Below, piece after piece: positions 12,701 through 26,363 of a stretch of 64,000 nucleotides of DNA. The notes below the pieces were generated by a model. The model worked only from the letters and a program-made list of their open reading frames with translations. It did no database searches and was not told the DNA's origin. The position numbers and the translations under genes were made by a program. Origin of the DNA: Ciona savignyi (lineage: Eukaryota > Chordata > Ascidiacea > Phlebobranchia > Cionidae); NCBI GenBank assembly GCA_000149265.1, contig CH002840.1, positions 339,455 to 403,454 of the forward strand. The letters run 5' to 3'. Each line of letters opens with the position of its first letter. Position 1 is the first letter of the stretch.

Positions 12701-15700
12701 TCCTTGTTCTGTTTAACCCGTTCAAGCCAGGTTAGTTGCCTAATTTTGGGTCAGTAATGTTGCACAACTTTGCATTGTATAAAGAAGAAATATTATGCAT
12801 ACAACACTATACGGTTTAAAGTAAATTAAGTATATACAGTCATACTTTGATGTTTTTGACTTAAATTAAGTGTAGCAATCACAGATTAGAATTAAGTGTA
12901 GCAAATCACAATTAGAGCGTTTAATACGTTTAATATCGAGAAATCAATATAAAAGAAAAATGTTTTTTTTTAATTTCTATAAACAGGTGATTCTTTAAAA
13001 GGTTACTTAAGTTTTAGCTTTTATCGACACCAATTTTCAGCTGATGAGGTGTACATGGAATCGTCGACTGAGAGAGAGGAGTACGTGCTCAACGATACTG
13101 GCCGAATCTTCGTTGGACAGTGGTATCGTATCGGCGCCAAAGATTGGTTATTTGGTCAGTTTGAAGAAGGCATTCTCGACATCGTCTTTAAATTGCTCCG
13201 GGAAGACGGAAGAGCGAAGAAAAACCCGCAGAAAAGTTTGAAAAAGCGAGCAAGTTCAGCTTACTGCAGCAGAGTATTGTCGGCGATGGTGAGCAAACTG
13301 TTATTATATAATTTTGTTTAGTTTATTTTTTCCTCTCATTATTAAATAATGGCAAATGAAGCAAATCAGCCTATTGTTGCATATAGGTGAACTGCAACGA
13401 TGACACCGGTGTTTTGTGGGGGAGATGGGACGGGGAGTATAGTGACGGAGTAAGACCCACCGTCTGGAAAGGGAGTGTAAAGATCTTGAAAGAGTGGAAT
13501 ACCACCAAGATGATGCCAGTTAAATACGGACAGTGCTGGGTGTTTTCCGGTCTACTGACAACAGGTAACCATTTTATTAGGCATAGTGGTATTTATCCTA
13601 CGGATGTCACGCATTTGCAGTCAAGTTCACATTTATCACAGTACAGTCGCATTTCTATCATGAAATCGTCTTGAGATTAAGCAACATTACACTGTACCGT
13701 AATAATTATTCGTAAAATAAACAACACAAGTAGGTTGAAACAGAATAAAAGGTCTAAATCAACACAAAGCTGGTTGGTAATACAATTGATGCGTCCATAG
13801 AGAATTATATTTCCCAATATAAAAGAGCTTCTTATCTTATACCTACACATATATGTAGTCACGTAGGCACAAACGAGGCCCGCGTCCAACACACCCACTG
13901 GCTAAGCTTCGGGTACACTGAAAATCTAACTATTTTCTCATAGTTTATGTATTTATATTTGTGTTTCTATCTAGGCGCTCGTATTTTTGTGTCTCTGAGC
14001 TTTATGTGCTTTGGTCCGACCAATAACCTTTGTAAGTTAGTGCGTCGCCTTTTAGATACAGGCTTGCATATTCAAACTGGACGATAGTAGGTTGTGTCCT
14101 TGAGCAAGCGGACATTTACGAATTCCAGTGGAATGCTGGGTACTACCACACTGGAGGAACGTCTGATTCATACACAACACTGCAATAGCGTAACCCAACG
14201 GTGATCACGAGTTGGTTTGACGATTGTCACACCACGGGGAAAACATGGATATCCTGTCCTATTGGTTGTTTACTCCACATAAGCTGACAAACATCCAGTT
14301 ATTCCCCTTAACGCTACAATCCTCTGATTCAAGTTCCACATTTTGCTCCCAGTTCTCCGCGCCATTGGTATCCCAGCACGAAGTGTGACCAACTTCAACT
14401 CGGCTCACGACACCGAGTACAACATGACCATCGACAAGTTCATCGATAAAAACGGCGATGAAGCCAGGTCGTTATCGGGCGACTCCATTTGGAACTTTCA
14501 CGTCTGGAACGAATGTTATTTTAGGAGAGCAGATCTGCCGAAAGGTAAGAAGCCCAGTGTTGTAGACCTGAAAAAAGTTGGTTGTTGATATACTTAGATA
14601 TATATTTTATTTCCCGCGGGGTGCTGCTAGTTCTTTTTTATTATGTAGGAATTGTTTTGTCGACCCATAATGTATGGTACGTGGCCGAACAGTTAACGAC
14701 TGATACATATATCGACTCCTATCAAAAAAGTTATGTGTTTGAAACCTTGCCCGGTATAAAAATTGTGGGCCTATAACCAAACGGTTCTGGTAGAACGGTT
14801 AACACGTCCGATACATACAACAAAATCTATAAGTCGTAAACATATACGTTAAACGGTGACGTGGCCCAGTGGTTAGCGCGACTGGTTTACATAAAGATTT
14901 CTAAATAAAGAAAAACTGACTTAGATATGAGCCCATCTATGCATCGGCTGACGTTTGTGGTGAAACAGACTGTACGCCCTTTGATTTTAGCATGGAAGGA
15001 AAGATGGTAAAAAAACAATATAGGCTACCGCAGTTTCAAACAAACCCATTGTGTTGATGTACCTTCGCCGGCAATGACCGAGCTTTGCCGGGAAATGCCA
15101 TTCAGCGCGTATTGGCATTATCTCAGCCATTATGCCTACTTCCTTTGTTGAAGCAATTTATTATTGCAGTGAATAACACAATAGGAATCGAATCGATTAT
15201 ATTAAAAGGTTAACTCAATTATATGGAAATAACCTAAATAGCGGCCTGGCATTCTTTATATATTTAACCTGGTTTAGTTTTACAACATTCGATTTGGGGA
15301 GTTTAACTGCTCTATGGTACAGTATAATTCGATATAAACTTTTCGCAAACGTTTTTTAAACGTATTGCTTAATGTACCTCTCCAATATGGTTAAAATGGG
15401 TATGGTCGTGTATATCCGAATGATTGACGCTACCGATGTACATATAACAATTTGTATACAAACAAAAACGGTTTCGGCAACGAGCCCATTACGAAATCAA
15501 AACGGAGCCCGGTAAAAATATAGAAAAAAAGGTACGAAAAATGAAGAAAATTGCTGACTATAAACATAACGTACCGCGTCCTCTAAACACGATTGTGTGA
15601 ATGAACGGTTTACCACAACCGACTTATACACAGCACTGTAATTTGGACGATTTTGCAAGTCACTAATTCTAAACCTGTGTGGTAGAAAATAAGCTGTCTT

Positions 15701-18700
15701 CAGTCAAAATAATTTTGAATTGTTTTAGGTTACGACGGATGGCAAGCTGTGGACGCCACCCCCCAAGAAGAAAGCACCGGGATTATGCAGTGTGGCCCCG
15801 CCCCTATCAAAGCTATTAAAAACGGGGAAGTTTATATCGGTTCGGATACAAGCTTTGTTTTTGCTGAGGTATAAAAAAACGCGAATTGCGAAAAATTCCG
15901 ATCTCCAATTATGTTGTTTTTATTAACTTTAAAACATGAATTTTGTCGTATATAGTTTCGCCATCTGGTACAGTTTGCTTATGTGCAGCAAGCACTACTT
16001 GCTTATTCCTAACATTTTTCTCATCCGCCAGGTGAACGCGGACCGTCTGTTCTGGGAGGTGAACGAAGCCAACGAGGTTGTGAGGCTGGTGAAAAGCGAC
16101 AAGCGCCATGTCGGTCGGAATATCAGCACCAAGGCGATCGGCTCAGATGAAAGGGAAGATATAACCGACAAATACAAGTTCCAAGAAGGTATGTATGTTG
16201 TGATTACTACTCTTCAGTAGCGTCCATGGATGTCAATTCACTGCTCTATATTTACTAAACCGAGTTAGGTTAGAGTGGTTATGTTTTAACACTGTAAATG
16301 GAGAGATGTAAAGGGCGTAACCAGACGAGCAATTGTAATATATATTACCTGGATCCCACCATTCTTCTGTTACGTAGCTATTGTGTGATGTATTGGATTG
16401 AAACTTATTTAAATTTTAGTACAACCCATTTATATACTGGGTCATGGCGATTTTTTGAAAGTACCTTCCTTAAGAGAAGTTTGATTTCAACCATTTTTTG
16501 GCTAAAAGGGATTGCACCAACCCACCATAAGCTATTCAGCCGGACGGTTGTTTTTAGCTTTTTTTAAACGTGGTATTCGCGACAGTCCATTTTCCCCACA
16601 TGCTTTCATACTACCTTGGTTCTTTCAGCCACGCACTTCTTGCCCTATTGTACTTTTTTAAAGTAAAAATCAGCGGTTAGAGCCGTTTACCCGGAGCATA
16701 TTGTCGCGCAGTCTGCACAAGCTTGAGCTAAAGCATCAATCAATAACAGATTGTCATTTTCTCTTTGTTTATTCTAAGGATCTGAAGAGGAAAGGGAAGC
16801 GTTTGAGCGTGCCTATTCTCACGGCCGGAAGGCGCCTTACCACAGTGATTTCGTGCTCTCGGAAGAAGGTGACGTGACGATTAATATCAAGCCTGTGGGA
16901 GATGCCATCAACGGAAGTGACGTGTCGCTTAAAGTGGACGTAAGTATAGCCTGTTTTGTGAAGGACAACCTAAAATAAAGTAAAGCTTAAACGAAGTAAC
17001 CTGTGATGTTATGTAGTTATTTTACATTCTGCTGTTAAACCCAGCACGTTACTTATACGCTTGGGGTGACAACGGAAGGAAAATTTATTCACAATTGAGC
17101 TTACATTGTAAATAAATGTGATTTTTGTTGACACTTCTAAGAAATATCGAATCTCATTTGAGGGAGGGACGCTTTGGCGCCCTCTTTTGCGTTTTAGCGG
17201 GAGCGTCGACTTTTATACGTTACCACGTGCACATTGCCGAGTTTCTAAAGCTTGGCTGAATTAGCGACCGAGATATTGTAGTGTTTGTACCATGTATGTT
17301 AACCACCATGTCAGTATTAGGAGATCCTTAAAATATAAACGACATAATCATATTGCCTACATATTTTCTAAATGACCCATATTACATTTTTATATATTTC
17401 CGCAGGTGAAAAACGCAAAAGATAAGGCTTGTGAGGCAACAATAACGACTGTGATCCACACGATGCTGAACAATGAAGAGCGAAAGCGACTCTTGAAGCG
17501 AGTGCGCACGGTTAAAAAGATAATGGCTGGAGAAGGTCAGTGCTTCCAGTTATAGTTTTTAGTACCCACTAGAACCGTTTATCGCATGGTTTTTGCGACC
17601 TATTCATATACGATATTTGATAGGAAAGGAGTCTTTTTAGTGATCTCATCGCAGGTTCAAAACTTGGACTGGCAAAAAAAAAACTTTTATGTTTACGATG
17701 TTTGGGCAGATTCATTTGCTATTCGTATTTGCAAGCAAGTTACAATATAAATCACTATTAATTTTTTGTTTTATGCCTTTTCCCCTTCGCGTAAAGCTAA
17801 GTTTGTAACACACAACTAAACAAAGCTCAGATTAATAAAATAGTTTAACTTTTCGTGATTACAGCAAAAACTCATACATTATAAAAATTCTCACAATAAA
17901 GTTTGTTTTTTAAACTGCTTTTTGCATACGAATCGCCCTAACCATTCGACCACACGACCTTTCCACAGTTGACGAGCAGACTTATAAATTCACATTCGAG
18001 GAGTACGGGCGCCATCTATCGGACGAAAATGTCATCAGAGTCACCACCACTGTACGAGTCACGGAGACAGACAACCTGTACGTCGATACTTACGACGTGC
18101 AAGTTGAAAGCCCGGATTGCCTCACAATTCTGGTAATGCTCTGCAAATTATGTTTCAATTTAAATTAACAACATGTTATTCAAGTTTAAGTATAGCGTAG
18201 ATTTTTTAATTGTATTTCATACACTTTAATATTTTTTCTGTAAAACGATAAGTCATTAAAACTTTTAGTTTATAACCTCATATATTACACAGTGCGCCGA
18301 TGAATTGAAGCATAGAAGATACCAACAAATTCAATTCAAGATCACCAACCCACTGAAAGTGACGTTGACTGGAGCCGTTTTCAGCATCGAGGGATCTGGC
18401 GTCACCCCTGGAAAAGATTTTGCAGTACCGTAAGTAGAAATCAAACCCAATAAATATGATGCCTCAAGCCTGAATACTCCAACACGTTCCTTAATACCTG
18501 TAAGTTGCTATTACACGGTTGACTGAAAGGCATTAATCGAAATAGTGGTCGGTCGTACTAGATATCAATACATGCTGTAATGTGAACTATCTGCATATTT
18601 TTACTGGTCAGTGTAGTTGTCACTAAATACGAAATTGGTCTTATATGTGTGTTTTAATCGCAGCACCTCACAACACAGAACAAAATGAAATAGAATAAGC

Positions 18701-18949
18701 CAGCTTTGCTTGCAGTAGTCTGGCCGCAAATGACAATGCTCGCACCAGTGCATTTACTCTGTATATTACCCTATACTGCAGTTTTAAAATTCGCATTACA
18801 GAGAACCGATTGAACCGGGAGAGACGTACACAAGCCCTGATATCGAGGTCAGGCCATACAGGGTTAACCGCACCGTTTTGATCGCTGATTTCGACTGCAA
18901 CGAAATCTGGAACATCAAAGCCCGAAAACGAGTCAATGTTGTACAGTAG
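9787..18949 (+). CDS. TGM: Transglutaminase, 14 exons, 765 aa
   Basis: Calcium-dependent protein-glutamine gamma-glutamyltransferase, which forms glutamyl-lysine crosslinks. Exons: 9787-9817, 11138-11302, 11850-12035, 12470-12730, 13041-13288, 13387-13564, 14353-14544, 15729-15868, 16032-16188, 16779-16939, 17406-17535, 17969-18132, 18293-18429, 18802-18949; all phases agree and the total is 766 codons with TAG. The N-terminal domain begins in exon 3. The core holds YGQCWVF (nucleophile Cys347, codon 13534), WNFHVWNE (His406, codon 14499) and [11 protein letters not shown] (Asp429, codon 15752). The Cys-His-Asp spacing of 59 and 23 is close to that of human TGM2 (58 and 23). Two C-terminal beta-barrel domains follow in exons 11-14. 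The protein starts [10 protein letters not shown], a plausible N-myristoylation site. Exon 2 adds an acidic helical module of about 55 residues that is not usual in the family. The triad is complete, so it is probably active. Confidence 0.93.
11138..11302 (+). other. Transglutaminase exon 2: extra N-terminal helical module
   Basis: This exon encodes [16 protein letters not shown], then [12 protein letters not shown], then [11 protein letters not shown]. The pattern FLDxHPxF, a Tyr four residues later, and a closing VxxWL resembles the short helical segment at the N terminus of GAF-containing phosphodiesterases (PDE5/6/11 type). It explains most of the roughly 70-residue N-terminal excess over human TGM2. 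The similarity is by eye and the function here is unknown. Confidence 0.5.
12340..12445 (-). repeat. tRNA-Ser-like repeat fragments, antisense
   Basis: CGCTTTAACCATTCGGCC (antisense A-box-like) and TTCGAATCCATTATGAGCTC (antisense B-box-like) lie within intron 3 of the transglutaminase, just before exon 4. The order suggests parts of two copies. Confidence 0.45.
14035..14262 (+). repeat. SINE copy in transglutaminase intron 6
   Basis: The diagnostic blocks GTTGTGTCCTTGAGCAAGC, then CACACTGGAGGAAC and ACACTGCAATAGC, then ATGGATATCCTGTCC appear in order. The copy is diverged and sense-oriented. Confidence 0.65.
14845..14950 (+). repeat. tRNA-Ser-like SINE fragment (second SINE family)
   Basis: GTGGCCCAGTGGTTAGCGCG at 14860-14880 is close to a tRNA-Ser A box. 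GATATGAGCCCATCTATG follows, matching the 3' part of other copies. It is not a foldable intact tRNA gene. Confidence 0.45.
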
Positions 18950-19173
18950 TAACCTTGATAATGTAGTGCCATATATCAATTATGTTAGTATCCATCCACG
19001 TAATCTTGCTTTAATCGGACGTATTTGCTATAATTTGATGATCGCACAATATGCACATTTTCATGTTCCCAATGCAGTAGTAATCGTTTAATGCTACATG
19101 TGCCTTCATTGTAAATGCTTTATAAAATGCTGTAAACAATTCCGTCATAAAAGATGCATTATACTCGGGAGTT

Positions 19174-19192
19174 AATAAATAAAGGCAATAAA
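19174..19192 (+). terminator. Poly(A) signals of the transglutaminase
   Basis: AATAAA occurs three times (19174, 19178 and 19187), about 225-240 bases after the TAG stop. Confidence 0.7.
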
Positions 19193-19199
19193 ATGACAC

Positions 19200-20997
19200 G
19201 ACGTGTGTATAAGTATAGGTAAAAAAATTACTAAATAAACATCCAAATATTTTGCGGTTCTAGATGACCATGCGACTATACCTGATATGTGACCGATACA
19301 TATACCGAATATATTTAAAAATATGGTTTTAGCAACGATCCTATTATGAGCTTGAAACTAACCAAATCAAAAATTGCCGTTCTATCTTATGTTCTATAGT
19401 GCACAGTTACAGTTGGTCGAATGACTTGACCGTTTTAAGTCTTATGACAACGCAGTTACCTTGAAATATAGAACCGATTTACACCGTTTAACATATACTC
19501 AAAACCAATGCTAGCCCCCATTATAAATTACCAAGAAATTATTAACATATGCCGTACGTGTGTTTCTTTTGTGTGTGTGTGTTGGATGACAGTTGGAATA
19601 TAGATTCACTTAATTTCGTCCAAAATTTCCCCAGTTAGCAAGCCGTGTGTATTTTAATTGTTGTTTCGTGCATGGGCAACGAAGGAAAGTAGATCACTGA
19701 CTCGATGAACGTGTAGTTTCATCCGTGTAACTGTTACAAAGCGTAACTAAACATAAAAAGTGTTGTATATAGGTCTAGGTCTGATAGATGAATCAGCGCC
19801 CAGCATGATCATTCTGCGCAGTTATATTTAGTATCTGGATTCGAACTATAACACAATCATATGTACTAAATTGAACAGGAGGCAGGCTACTACTCATTTT
19901 TGATTATTGTAAAATTTTTGATGCAGCGTGTTGTGTTTTCAACAACACAGCTTGATTTGAACTTAAATTTATTGCAATAAAAACATGCAGCGTCATTCTT
20001 GTCAGTTTGAATCAAATATGGCTAGGGACTGCGTAAAATTACCTTCACGATTTATTGCACGATTCTGTATGACTTCCTTGCACGTTCATGGTCTAGTTAC
20101 GAAGCTATTTCAGTGTGTTATGTAACTCAGGCATTTTTTGTATTCCCCAAATAAAATTCATATATTCTATACAGAACCTTTAATACAGTGTGATGTTGAT
20201 TACTTTTGTTATATCGTAAATATAACGCGAATTTAAACATTTTACAATAAAGGGGAACACAGGATAAAATTGGGGTGAAAGGAAAGAAACTAAACTTAAT
20301 ATTCGTACAATAAAAACTTGACGTTTTTTCTGTTTAAATTTGAAAATCATTTTATTTTCAATCATATTTTTAAGATTGGTAGTTTCGCATTTTATCATAG
20401 ACATAGCCATGGTCACAGACAAAGCATTTCGACTCGATCGAGTAGAATGTTGGTTCAATGAAGTAGAACGAGTAAAGAGATGTCAAACTGTAAAAATGAT
20501 GTTCATAATTTTTGAAGTCAAGTTGGTAAAACTTTCTTTATTTTCAAGAATTGCATTTCATTAAACATAAAGCTATAGCTATTTCACATTAATGTAAAGA
20601 ACGGTAAGGCAACTTTGAATTCGTAACAGCGAAGCATTGGACAGGATAGCATATTGTATTATATGTAGATTTCGCTTTAGAGTACGTTGGTAAATATTTA
20701 TGTAGTGTGAATAGAAAGGTAATTGTGAATAGAATGGTGCAAATATTTTGGTTGTAATTACGAGTCCCATTTGAGTTTAATAATCTAGAAAAGAATAGTT
20801 ATGGTTTACCGAAGTTAACATATTTCTAATGGAGTGACAGTGTTCAAACCAGAAAAGCTAAAGCATCACTTTCTATCTTAACGATTTAGGGTTTATTTAT
20901 AAAAATGCCATATTCTTTGTCTGTTAAAGGCATAAAGTTTTAATTACAGTTTTTCTGAACTGTGTGAAAGGTTTGTTTCTTAAATAAAATTGTGAAA
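19200..20997. other. Intergenic, no gene recognised
   Basis: Short open frames only. A fragment of the tRNA-Ser-like repeat (TGTGACCGATACATATACCG, about 19289) is present. Confidence 0.5.
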
Positions 20998-23900
20998 ATG
21001 TCAAATAAGATAACCAGAAGTCTGCGATTTCGTGGTAAGTTGGTTCTAAAATATAGATTTTCTGACCGTATTTGAATTGTATTTTATTAGTTCTTTGTTG
21101 TAATAGTTTTTATATAAAGAATATGTTTTCTAAATTTTAAAATTTTAATATTAATAAACGATTCAATTTATACTATTAGGAGCATAATGCAAGAATTTGT
21201 GAGATAGTGTAAATAAACTGCATGACACTTTGATTGTTAAGAAAAACTTAGAAATGATGTTTTATACTAATTTTAATCGAATAAGCAACATTCAATCACT
21301 CTAACTTAAAATGCAATAAAGAAGCACTGCAAAAACTGTCAAAATAAGAGTTGTATGAGTTTTTTTTTTCATTAATAAACTACGATAAAATAAAAATACT
21401 TTTTTTATATTTTAGATTACAGATTCCGGAGTGACATCATGGTGTGGTTTGTTTCCATGTTGTTTATTATCGCTTGGATTGGCTCATTGTGGGCATGGGG
21501 TAAGCTAAATGTGCTTTCACAGGTTAAGGTTCCTCTTTTAACAGAATTCCTTGCTCCACCACTATTGTCTGCTTTATGGCTCCGTGACAAAAACCATTCG
21601 GCCGGTCACGGTAAACGCGCTGTCGCATGTAATTCGATCTGTACAATACACTGATACAAAACTATGTAATTAAATTGATACAAACTATTTTTAGCGGTTT
21701 GGTTGCAAAATTATATATATTGGTGTTTTTTTGTTATTTTGTGTATCTGAGTCTTTTCTGTGTGATGGTGAATCTAGACAGAAATTTTGATTTAACTGAT
21801 TTTACTTGCATCAACTAAGTTACACAAGGCAAAATAGGAGCGAAATATTATCATAAGTCACTACAGAGTAGTTTAAAAACACGGCCTCCTGCTGCACAGG
21901 GTGATAATTATTTTTAAGGTGGTATTGAGTTGTTTCAGCAACCGCCGACTTGAGGATGTTGGTTGTCGACGGTGCTGGCTTGAGTTCACTTTAATATGTT
22001 ATATAAGAATGTTATTGTGCGTCCGGTCGTGTCGATAAATGATTAAAAGCGACCGATACATATACCGACCAATACCAAAACGATTCCAGTGACGCGCACA
22101 TCGTAGATTCGAAACTTGTTTAAGTAAAAATTGTTATTGTACACAGGAAACGCTAAAGGTTGGCATGCACAGTCAGGGTACGTGAACAAATATGAAAATA
22201 ACCTAAGATTCTTACCGGAGCCTCTTTTCTGCAATGAAACTACAATACCAGGTTAAAGCAATATTATTCGTATTCTTTTATTATTACGTGGCGTATTATA
22301 CAATATTTCTTTAATGATTCGAATCTGAGATAAACATATCGTGTGCAATATCCGCACATTAACATTTATGCGTTTCTATTAATCATGACTTAACGTATTA
22401 ATGAAACCCATGTGCTCTTCCAGTGCCTTCGTTAAATGTCAATGTAAGTGCAACTAACTAATTATTCGTTTTGCTTTTTTCGGCATTCTGCATTTCCCAC
22501 GAGCACCATGTAGATTGTAGCAGGTGGTTTTATTATATTTGGTTTCAATATGTCTGTGTTGTTTTGTTGTATGTCTGCTGTCCTATTGTAGCCTCAGTTC
22601 TATTAAATTGGAGCATTGAAACTTTACACTAAAACTTGAAATCAAAAACTTTAAAGGTCGTCTCGTCGCTTTCCTCAATAGCTCTTTGTTCCATTGTGCC
22701 TTTGTTTGATTTATAATGGGTCGTTCTTTTCAACTAGGACTGGCCCAAAGCTAATTATAACTGAACATGTGCTTTAAAATACTATTTCGACCTAAATATA
22801 CAATAAACAAGCATAGTTGCATGCAAGCAATCAAACAACAGCACATGAATACGTGCCTATTGCACATTGATATTTAATATACTAACATGCTGTCAAATAA
22901 CGTTCACAGCTTTAAAGATGAAACTTATTTCGAAGGGCGGTCTGGTGTTGAATGCGAGAGTACCTGGTACTTCTGGAAACTTCCACCTGTACAAGTAACG
23001 GTTTTAACTCATGGCATGGTGTGGTTACTGTACAGCCTCCATCAAATTTTCGTATGGGCGCTAATATACAGAGCGCAACTTACAATCTCTGGGAGGAAAG
23101 GAGGCAAGAAAAACATGTAGGTTAAGAACACATTCCAACACTAAACGTTATTCTATTTTCGGAAAATTTTAATTTTTTATTATTGGGGCCGTGCAATCCT
23201 TTAGCTCAAAGGCGACGCACAAATTCATCATATATTATATTTTTAAATGTTGCCTTTGTTTGTATAAAATGCATAATTAGGGGATATTTCAATTGGGCTA
23301 CGACAAAACTTATGACATTTACTGTAGAACTGCGTTTCGCAAGAGTGAGCTCTACTGCCCCCCATTGGCAGTCAGTGGCGAAAATCTTACTCTTGACGGT
23401 GTTTAACAGAATAAAAACATTTTCCTTAGGTTTTGCTTGGCATAGTTTTCAACGGTTTCCTGGTTAAGGGTTAACGCAACCGAATCATATTTTACATTGT
23501 ACACAAAAAGCGGTCTTGGAGACGGGTCCATTAAAGGCTTTAAAATTAGCTTGCTTATTCTTTGCATTTGTATTGATAAGCAGAAAGCAAAAGCTTAGAA
23601 ATAATTCTGCACAGTCTAAAATCTATCTGTTATAAACTTTGTTTTATAGAACGGAAATGAGATGGTTTAATTGGTCTTTGCTCGGAGTGAACGCAGTTTT
23701 CCATGTTTTACATTTAGTCCAAACTCACTGGACCTACGACGGTACAGCGCAAGATGTTGCTGTTTCATCTTCTCAGGTAGGAAGTTCTTCGCTTAACGTT
23801 GACCGATCCATATACAGCAACGATAATTGTTTTTTACACTGTACAGGCTTCGGTCATTATGATGATGGTATTTATACTGCTGATGGAATATCGCGATCGT

Positions 23901-25572
23901 GGCTTCATGTTGATGTGGCCCAACCCACGATCGGATGACAAGCTGGCTGCGTATCTCCGACTCTCTCCTGGGCCGATTCAACTCATTAGAAAGTACGTTT
24001 CTCTTGATGAATCAATTCAGTAAGACTAAGGACACGTTACAAGTACCGTTTAAATTGTAAAGACATAAAACTAAAAGAATACTCGCTAATCTGAAAGAAT
24101 ATTCGGTTATCTGCCGCCAACCCCGCGACCTAAACGCCCTGGTATTGAGGCACAACTAGACTTCAACTTAAGTGGCGAACCGTTTTTTTATTACTTTTAA
24201 TTATTACGGCATTTGTTTCGAACACTTGAACTGGTTATTTACCCGGAGCAAGTTTTACGTGTATGACAGCTGAATCATAAGTACTCTACTGTAGATGACG
24301 TTTTAACACGCCTTGTTGAAAAAAACATGGCCGAACTATACGAACATTACAAGTTCCGGATTTTTTTAGTTATTATCACTGCGTTTTTTGCCAGATTCTT
24401 TAACCACAGAACCAATCTGTAAAGAAAGACTTGAACCTATATGGATTATTCTATGGTCGTATATAGGTTTATATACAGTGTGCCATTGTGATTGGTAACG
24501 CTACGGCAATGCTTTAAACAAACAACGGTTAATCACAATATTTAAATTAAACGGATAATGATAAATACCTAAAACATTTGATTTATATCCCAGATACCAT
24601 GGGTTCATATTTTCATGGGCGACAATCTACACATTCTGGTACCATCCAGTCGAGAATACGTGGGGACACACTCTTGGATTCTTTCATACGGCCATAGTTA
24701 TGCTGCAGGGGAGTCTGATATACACCGACATGCATTTGAACAGGTATATATGATGTAAATATCTATAACATATAAATAGAATTAATGATAGACGTGTAGT
24801 TTACGCTTAATAATTTTACTTAGGTACTGGAGACTGTTGATTGAAACTTGGGTTCTCATCCATTCCACAGTGATTGCCCTGCAAGTTACCGACCCCACCA
24901 AACTTGCCAGTAGTATTTGGCCAATATTTGCTTTTGGTTTTGCTTTTATCTTCTCATTTACCCAGGTTAGAACAATTTTTACCAAGTTGTATAGATTTCA
25001 ATGCGCCTTCACATTTTATTTGTTCTCAGGTATTTAGTTTTCCATTTTGGAAGAAAATCTCTCCATTTTTTCGCATCATTCCCGTTGTGATTTTCTTCGC
25101 TATCGTGACTGCGTTGTGCGGTACGGTCGTACAAGGGAGGGAACCTGGTCAATCCGGCTTCAGCAGGATTTACGAGATGTTCTTCATCCCTGCTGAAGAA
25201 TACATGATGCTTCTATTCTCCTGGCTCTTTCTCTTTATCTTTATCAAGATTGAGGCTGCGATAACAAGGAACAAAACACATGATCCAGAAGATGAAATAT
25301 CGACTACAAAACAAGCATTTTATCTCGCCTGCGTGGTGCTCGTTTATGCGTTGTTTATTCTTTTTTCTCATTTTTGGCGTTATGCAGAGGGGTCTTTCAT
25401 TGTACTTATGATCGTGTTTACGGCAATCTTTACTTTTGGTTGCTGTATTACGATCATGCTGTACAAGCAAATTATTCCACGAAACAAGGCCGGGGCCACA
25501 GGGAATTACGTGACGTCGTTTTCCTCACAATCCTCTTCTAGGGGAAAGGTGAATGTGGTTTTTACACAATGA
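20998..25572 (+). CDS. Unrecognised polytopic membrane protein, copy A, 504 aa
   Basis: I do not recognise this family. Exons: 20998-21034, 21416-21499, 22147-22251, 22936-23116, 23650-23776, 23847-23992, 24594-24743, 24824-24965, 25030-25572; phases agree and the total is 505 codons with TGA. About 12 hydrophobic helices are visible, near residues 21-40, 95-122, 140-162, 178-196, 227-245, 250-270, 278-297, 308-324, 334-356, 375-395, 415-438 and 445-470. The loop between helices 1 and 2 carries CNET, an N-glycosylation sequon. Histidines recur in helices: LHQIFVW, FHVLHLVQTHW, FHTAIVMLQ and IHSTVIALQ. The first three and the H-x-x-V-x-x-LQ pattern of the last are kept in copy B. Helices 6 and 7 look like a repeated HxxxxxLQ unit. 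It lies head to tail with copy B. A transporter or membrane oxidoreductase role is possible, but nothing seen decides it. Confidence 0.82.
22022..22125 (+). repeat. tRNA-Ser-like SINE fragment in intron 2 of copy A
   Basis: CGGTCGTGTCGATAAATG, CGACCGATACATATACCGAC and GTAGATTCGAAACTTG follow the order of the second SINE family. Confidence 0.5.
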
Positions 25573-26313
25573 ATTGTGTTTAGCAATTACTGTGTAAATA
25601 TTAGTATTTAATGTATAAAATACAGCTATTTTTTAGCACTGGACGAAAGGCCACAGATTTTTATTTGTCACTTGTCTTATTAAAATTTTCTAAGCAAATC
25701 TTCTCGTACCATAACATTGCGATCGTAAATGTTATTTTAGACTCAGCTTATATCGACTAAGATAGAAATTAAATACTAATATGAATATATATGATTTTAT
25801 TTCATGTTTGATTTAAATTTGCGGAAAACTTCTATGCGTTTTTGCTTAATGTTATTCAAAATTTATTTTGTCAACCGTGTATAATTTGTAAGTATACATT
25901 GTTATGCTATTTAAGGCCACATGTACAGAATGGATTTTAACGTTTTATAATTTGACTTAGCGTGTAATTGACCATCTGGCTCTGTGGTGTCAGGGTATCA
26001 GCACCAGCAATCTTATACACGCATACATCCTTACACTGTGTGGCATTATGCAGTTTGGCAGATGGGCATGAAGTAATGATACAAATGATACATTCTGTAC
26101 GATATAAACACAGTTTCTTCCAATAAATTAGACAAACCTGTAAAAAGAGCTGTTGAGTATAGCAAGTTTAAAAAGGTATTTTTTATTTGTTTTTTTTGGG
26201 ATAGTTTATCTATTTTTGTGATAAAATGAATTCTTAGGAGAATAAGCACTTCGAAAGTCTTGTTAAATTATGGGTCCCATTTGGAAAAATGGGACACATA
26301 TTGTTTTTGTCCG

Positions 26314-26316
<3 letters not shown>

Positions 26317-26344
<28 letters not shown>

Positions 26345-26352
26345 TTTTTTTC
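26317..26352. repeat. Poly(T) tract
   Basis: A near-pure T run of about 35 bases, interrupted by a single C, immediately precedes the 335-bp repeat array. Confidence 0.8.
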
Positions 26353-26363
26353 GTCAAAGGTTT

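Noticed and set aside
24782-24985. Minus-strand open frames opposite the membrane-protein exons (also 25213-25470 and 36215-36436)
   Set aside because: Shadows of conserved coding exons on the other strand.
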